The translations under genes and the position numbers were made by a program. From Symsagittifera roscoffensis (taxonomy: Eukaryota > Xenacoelomorpha > Acoela > Convolutidae), in the NCBI RefSeq assembly GCF_963678635.1, contig NC_087064.1, positions 45,179,346 through 45,243,345 of the forward strand: a stretch of DNA of 64,000 nt, written 5' to 3'. This document shows positions 61,940-64,000 of the stretch, piece after piece (positions within the stretch are counted from its first letter, which is position 1; the number at the start of each line of letters is the position of its first letter). Below the pieces are notes generated by a model. The model worked only from the letters and a program-made list of their open reading frames with translations, was not told the origin of the DNA and ran no database searches.

Positions 61940-62495
61940 GAAAATTATAACGCAAAAACTTTATAGTTAGAATTTTTTAGTTTCCTTTGCTTGAAGATAT
62001 TAGCGCACTGCATTGACTTCAACTTCAGCCAGTAATTTGGCTGTCAATTTTCGGTAAATATTAGAAATTTGAATTTGGTGAATGTTAACAAAGCTGGCCT
62101 ACTTTTATTTACAAAGCGTTTATTTTTTGTATATATATTGCTTAACGCATATTGTTTGAGCCCTTTGGGTTGAAAAATAACAGCACAATTTCAAAATTTT
62201 CTTTTTCCCTAAAAACACCAAAAAAAAAATTTTTTTTCTTGTTTTTACTTTCGCTGCTTTTAGGGAAAAAAATTCTGAAATTGCGCTGTTATTTTTTTCA
62301 ATCCAAAGAGCTCAAACAATATGCGTTCAGAATTTGTAAATAAAAGTAGGCCAGCTTTGTTAACAGTCACAAAAGTCAAATTTCTAATATATACCGAAAC
62401 TTGACAGCCAAACTACTGGCTGAAGTTGAAGTGAGTGCAGTGCGCTAATATCATCAAAGGAAATGAAAAAATTCTAATTTAAAGTTTATTGTTTT
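61940..62495. repeat. Large foldback with ~240-275 bp arms
   Basis: Left arm ~61940-62214 and right arm ~62256-62495 are imperfect reverse complements. Examples: tgttaacaaagctggcctac against gtaggccagctttgttaac, and the TTCAACTTCAGCCAG / CTGGCTGAAGTTGAA pair. The centre is an A/T-run of ~40 bp near 62236. No coding frame. A foldback transposon or a head-to-head repeat pair. Confidence 0.85.
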
Positions 62496-63199
62496 GGGTT
62501 TTATATCTTCTACTTTCTATACATATTTTTAAAATGATGAGTTTTAGGCGTGAAGAATCAAGGGCCGAAGTATCAGGTTGCCGAAATTGCCGTAATTTTT
62601 TTTTACTGTCATCTATGATATGAACCAAACCTTTTGGAAAGTTATCGAGGTTTATTAGGTACTAAGTGTCTAGTTGGGCTTTTTCTCATAATAAAGGGAC
62701 CGCATGATGGAAAACTTTCTACCAATAAGAATCGTTAGACGTTCCGATCCGATTGGCTAATCGAGTTTTGCACATAACCGAAACCGAAGTCTTCATTAAC
62801 AGAATTAATTGTAGCGGCTCAGCATAGTATAATTTGTGCGGATCAACTGATTTTTTTTCTTTTGTTTTTCGTTTTTTTTAAAATCGGTTTTAGGTTTTTC
62901 CATTATTGGATTTGGAAATTTCATCGCAAAATTTGAAATTTCATCTTTTATTTATTAATCGGTCAAAAACAATCTATGGCCGGGATTCTGTATTCTTCTT
63001 TGAGTTTTTCTCAATTTCTTTGAGATTTTTGAATACTCAATTCTGGTTGGCTCAAAATAAGTGAAAATAAATTTCCAACATTCGGTCCCTCTATCATGAG
63101 GGACACCATCTAATTCTTGAGGGAAATGCGAATTTAAGCAAAACTCCTTTTTTTTCGTGCACTGCATTTTGCATACATCCATTGGTGAGGTCCGTGAAA
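62496..63199. other. Non-coding AT-rich DNA
   Basis: I see no gene, RNA or clear repeat boundary in this stretch. Confidence 0.5.
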
Positions 63200-63900
63200 T
63201 CTTCATAGTATGAAGACTGCTCGACTAGCATTTTCTCAGCTTTTTTTTTTCGGAAAAAAATCAAAACGTTACTGTTCAACTATAGACTATTTTTATTATG
63301 TAAATTTTTCACCTAACGACCTTTGGTTTTTAGTGGAGAAAAGTTCTTACTTCGAAAAAACTGCTAGTCATTTGTGATACAATTCCCATAGTATGGAAAC
63401 TGTATGACTAGCGTTTTTTCAACTCTTTTTTTTCGGAAAAAATATCAAAAAAATTTTTTTCAGAACATTCAGAGATCACAGTTTAACTATGGACTATTTT
63501 TATGCGGTTAAATTTTATTTTAACGACATTTTGTTTTCAATTTAAAAAGTTTTTTAATTCGAAAAAAATGCTAGTCATACAATACCCATAGTATGGAAAC
63601 AGTATGACTAGCATTTTTTCAATACTTTTTTTTCGGAAAAAAATTCAAAAAAATTTTTCCAGTTAATTTTGAGATCAACGTTTAACTAAAGACTATTTTT
63701 ATGAGGTTAACTGTTAATTTCTTGAGTTTTTGTTTCCAATCGAGAAACATTTTTAGTTCCAAAAAAATGCTAGTCATACAATTCCCAAAATATTGGAACT
63801 GTATGACTAGCATTTTTTCATAGAAAAATTGTATGGAACTGTATGACTAGCATTTTTTCATAGACAAATTGTATGGAACTGTATGGCTAGCATTTTTACT
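63200..63900. repeat. Tandem array with embedded inverted repeats
   Basis: A unit of about 185-200 bp repeats with gactagca/gcgt landmarks at 63223, 63406, 63606 and 63805, each followed by ttttttttcggaaaaaa and an aactat.gactatttttat segment. From 63805 the unit shortens to ~40 bp (63845, 63886). Within each unit ATGCTAGTCATAC and GTATGACTAGCAT form inverted repeats. The last ~100 bp of the window show nothing else. Confidence 0.8.
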
Positions 63901-64000
63901 GTATGGCGGTCAACCCGGGTAATCTCGACTTCACTTTTGAAAGCTATTGTTTAATGTACAAAGAAAGATTTAAGCAGCAAAACGGACATACATTATCAGA

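Overview
This window is eukaryotic, most likely an AT-rich invertebrate animal genome. It holds one intron-containing host gene set among large and small transposable elements. No prokaryotic operons or CRISPR arrays are present. The host gene is a REEP1-4 type (TB2/DP1/HVA22) membrane-shaping protein, which marks the genome as metazoan or close to it. I cannot name the species.

Layout. (1) 1-~17077, minus strand: a very large Ty3/gypsy-type LTR retrotransposon (element A) whose 3' end lies off the left edge. Read 5' to 3' on the minus strand it carries gag (split by a 7-bp tandem duplication), two CCHC knuckles and an aspartic protease, then RT-RNase H-integrase (interrupted by an in-frame TAG), an acidic pol tail, a macrodomain-like segment, an SGNH/GDSL hydrolase ORF, and an unrecognised ORF of at least 955 codons that runs off the window. 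(2) 17078-20330: a non-coding block studded with an ACCCYTCCGGATTG motif, possibly the LTR/leader of element A. (3) 21216-32416, plus strand: the REEP gene, with six shared 5' exons and three candidate alternative 3' ends. All three 3' ends accept the same splice phase. The ~7 kb last intron is full of foldback and dispersed repeats. (4) 32688-32952: a hAT-type MITE. (5) 32964-51882, plus strand: a complete 18.9 kb LTR retrotransposon (element B). It has 411-bp LTRs that look identical, a 4-bp target duplication, a 2740-aa gag-pol, small membrane ORFs, a 378-codon frame with no ATG, an envelope-like glycoprotein and an orphan 601-aa ORF. (6) 51883-64000: a graveyard of older repeats. It holds two tRNA-like modules, two more hAT MITEs, two decayed non-LTR retrotransposons (one minus strand, one plus strand with a CCHC plus restriction-like endonuclease tail), AT-rich palindrome arrays, a ~550 bp foldback and a terminal tandem array.

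How the parts relate. Element A carries up to three accessory activities beyond gag-pol: a macrodomain-like fold that seems to lack catalytic residues, an SGNH esterase with all four sequence blocks intact, and an unknown large protein. It is damaged by at least two short tandem duplications and a TAG in the integrase. Element B looks young and intact; its open frames and envelope-like gene suggest a retrovirus-like life cycle with spliced downstream messages. The REEP gene ends about 550 bp upstream of element B, so its coding sequence is not interrupted by it.
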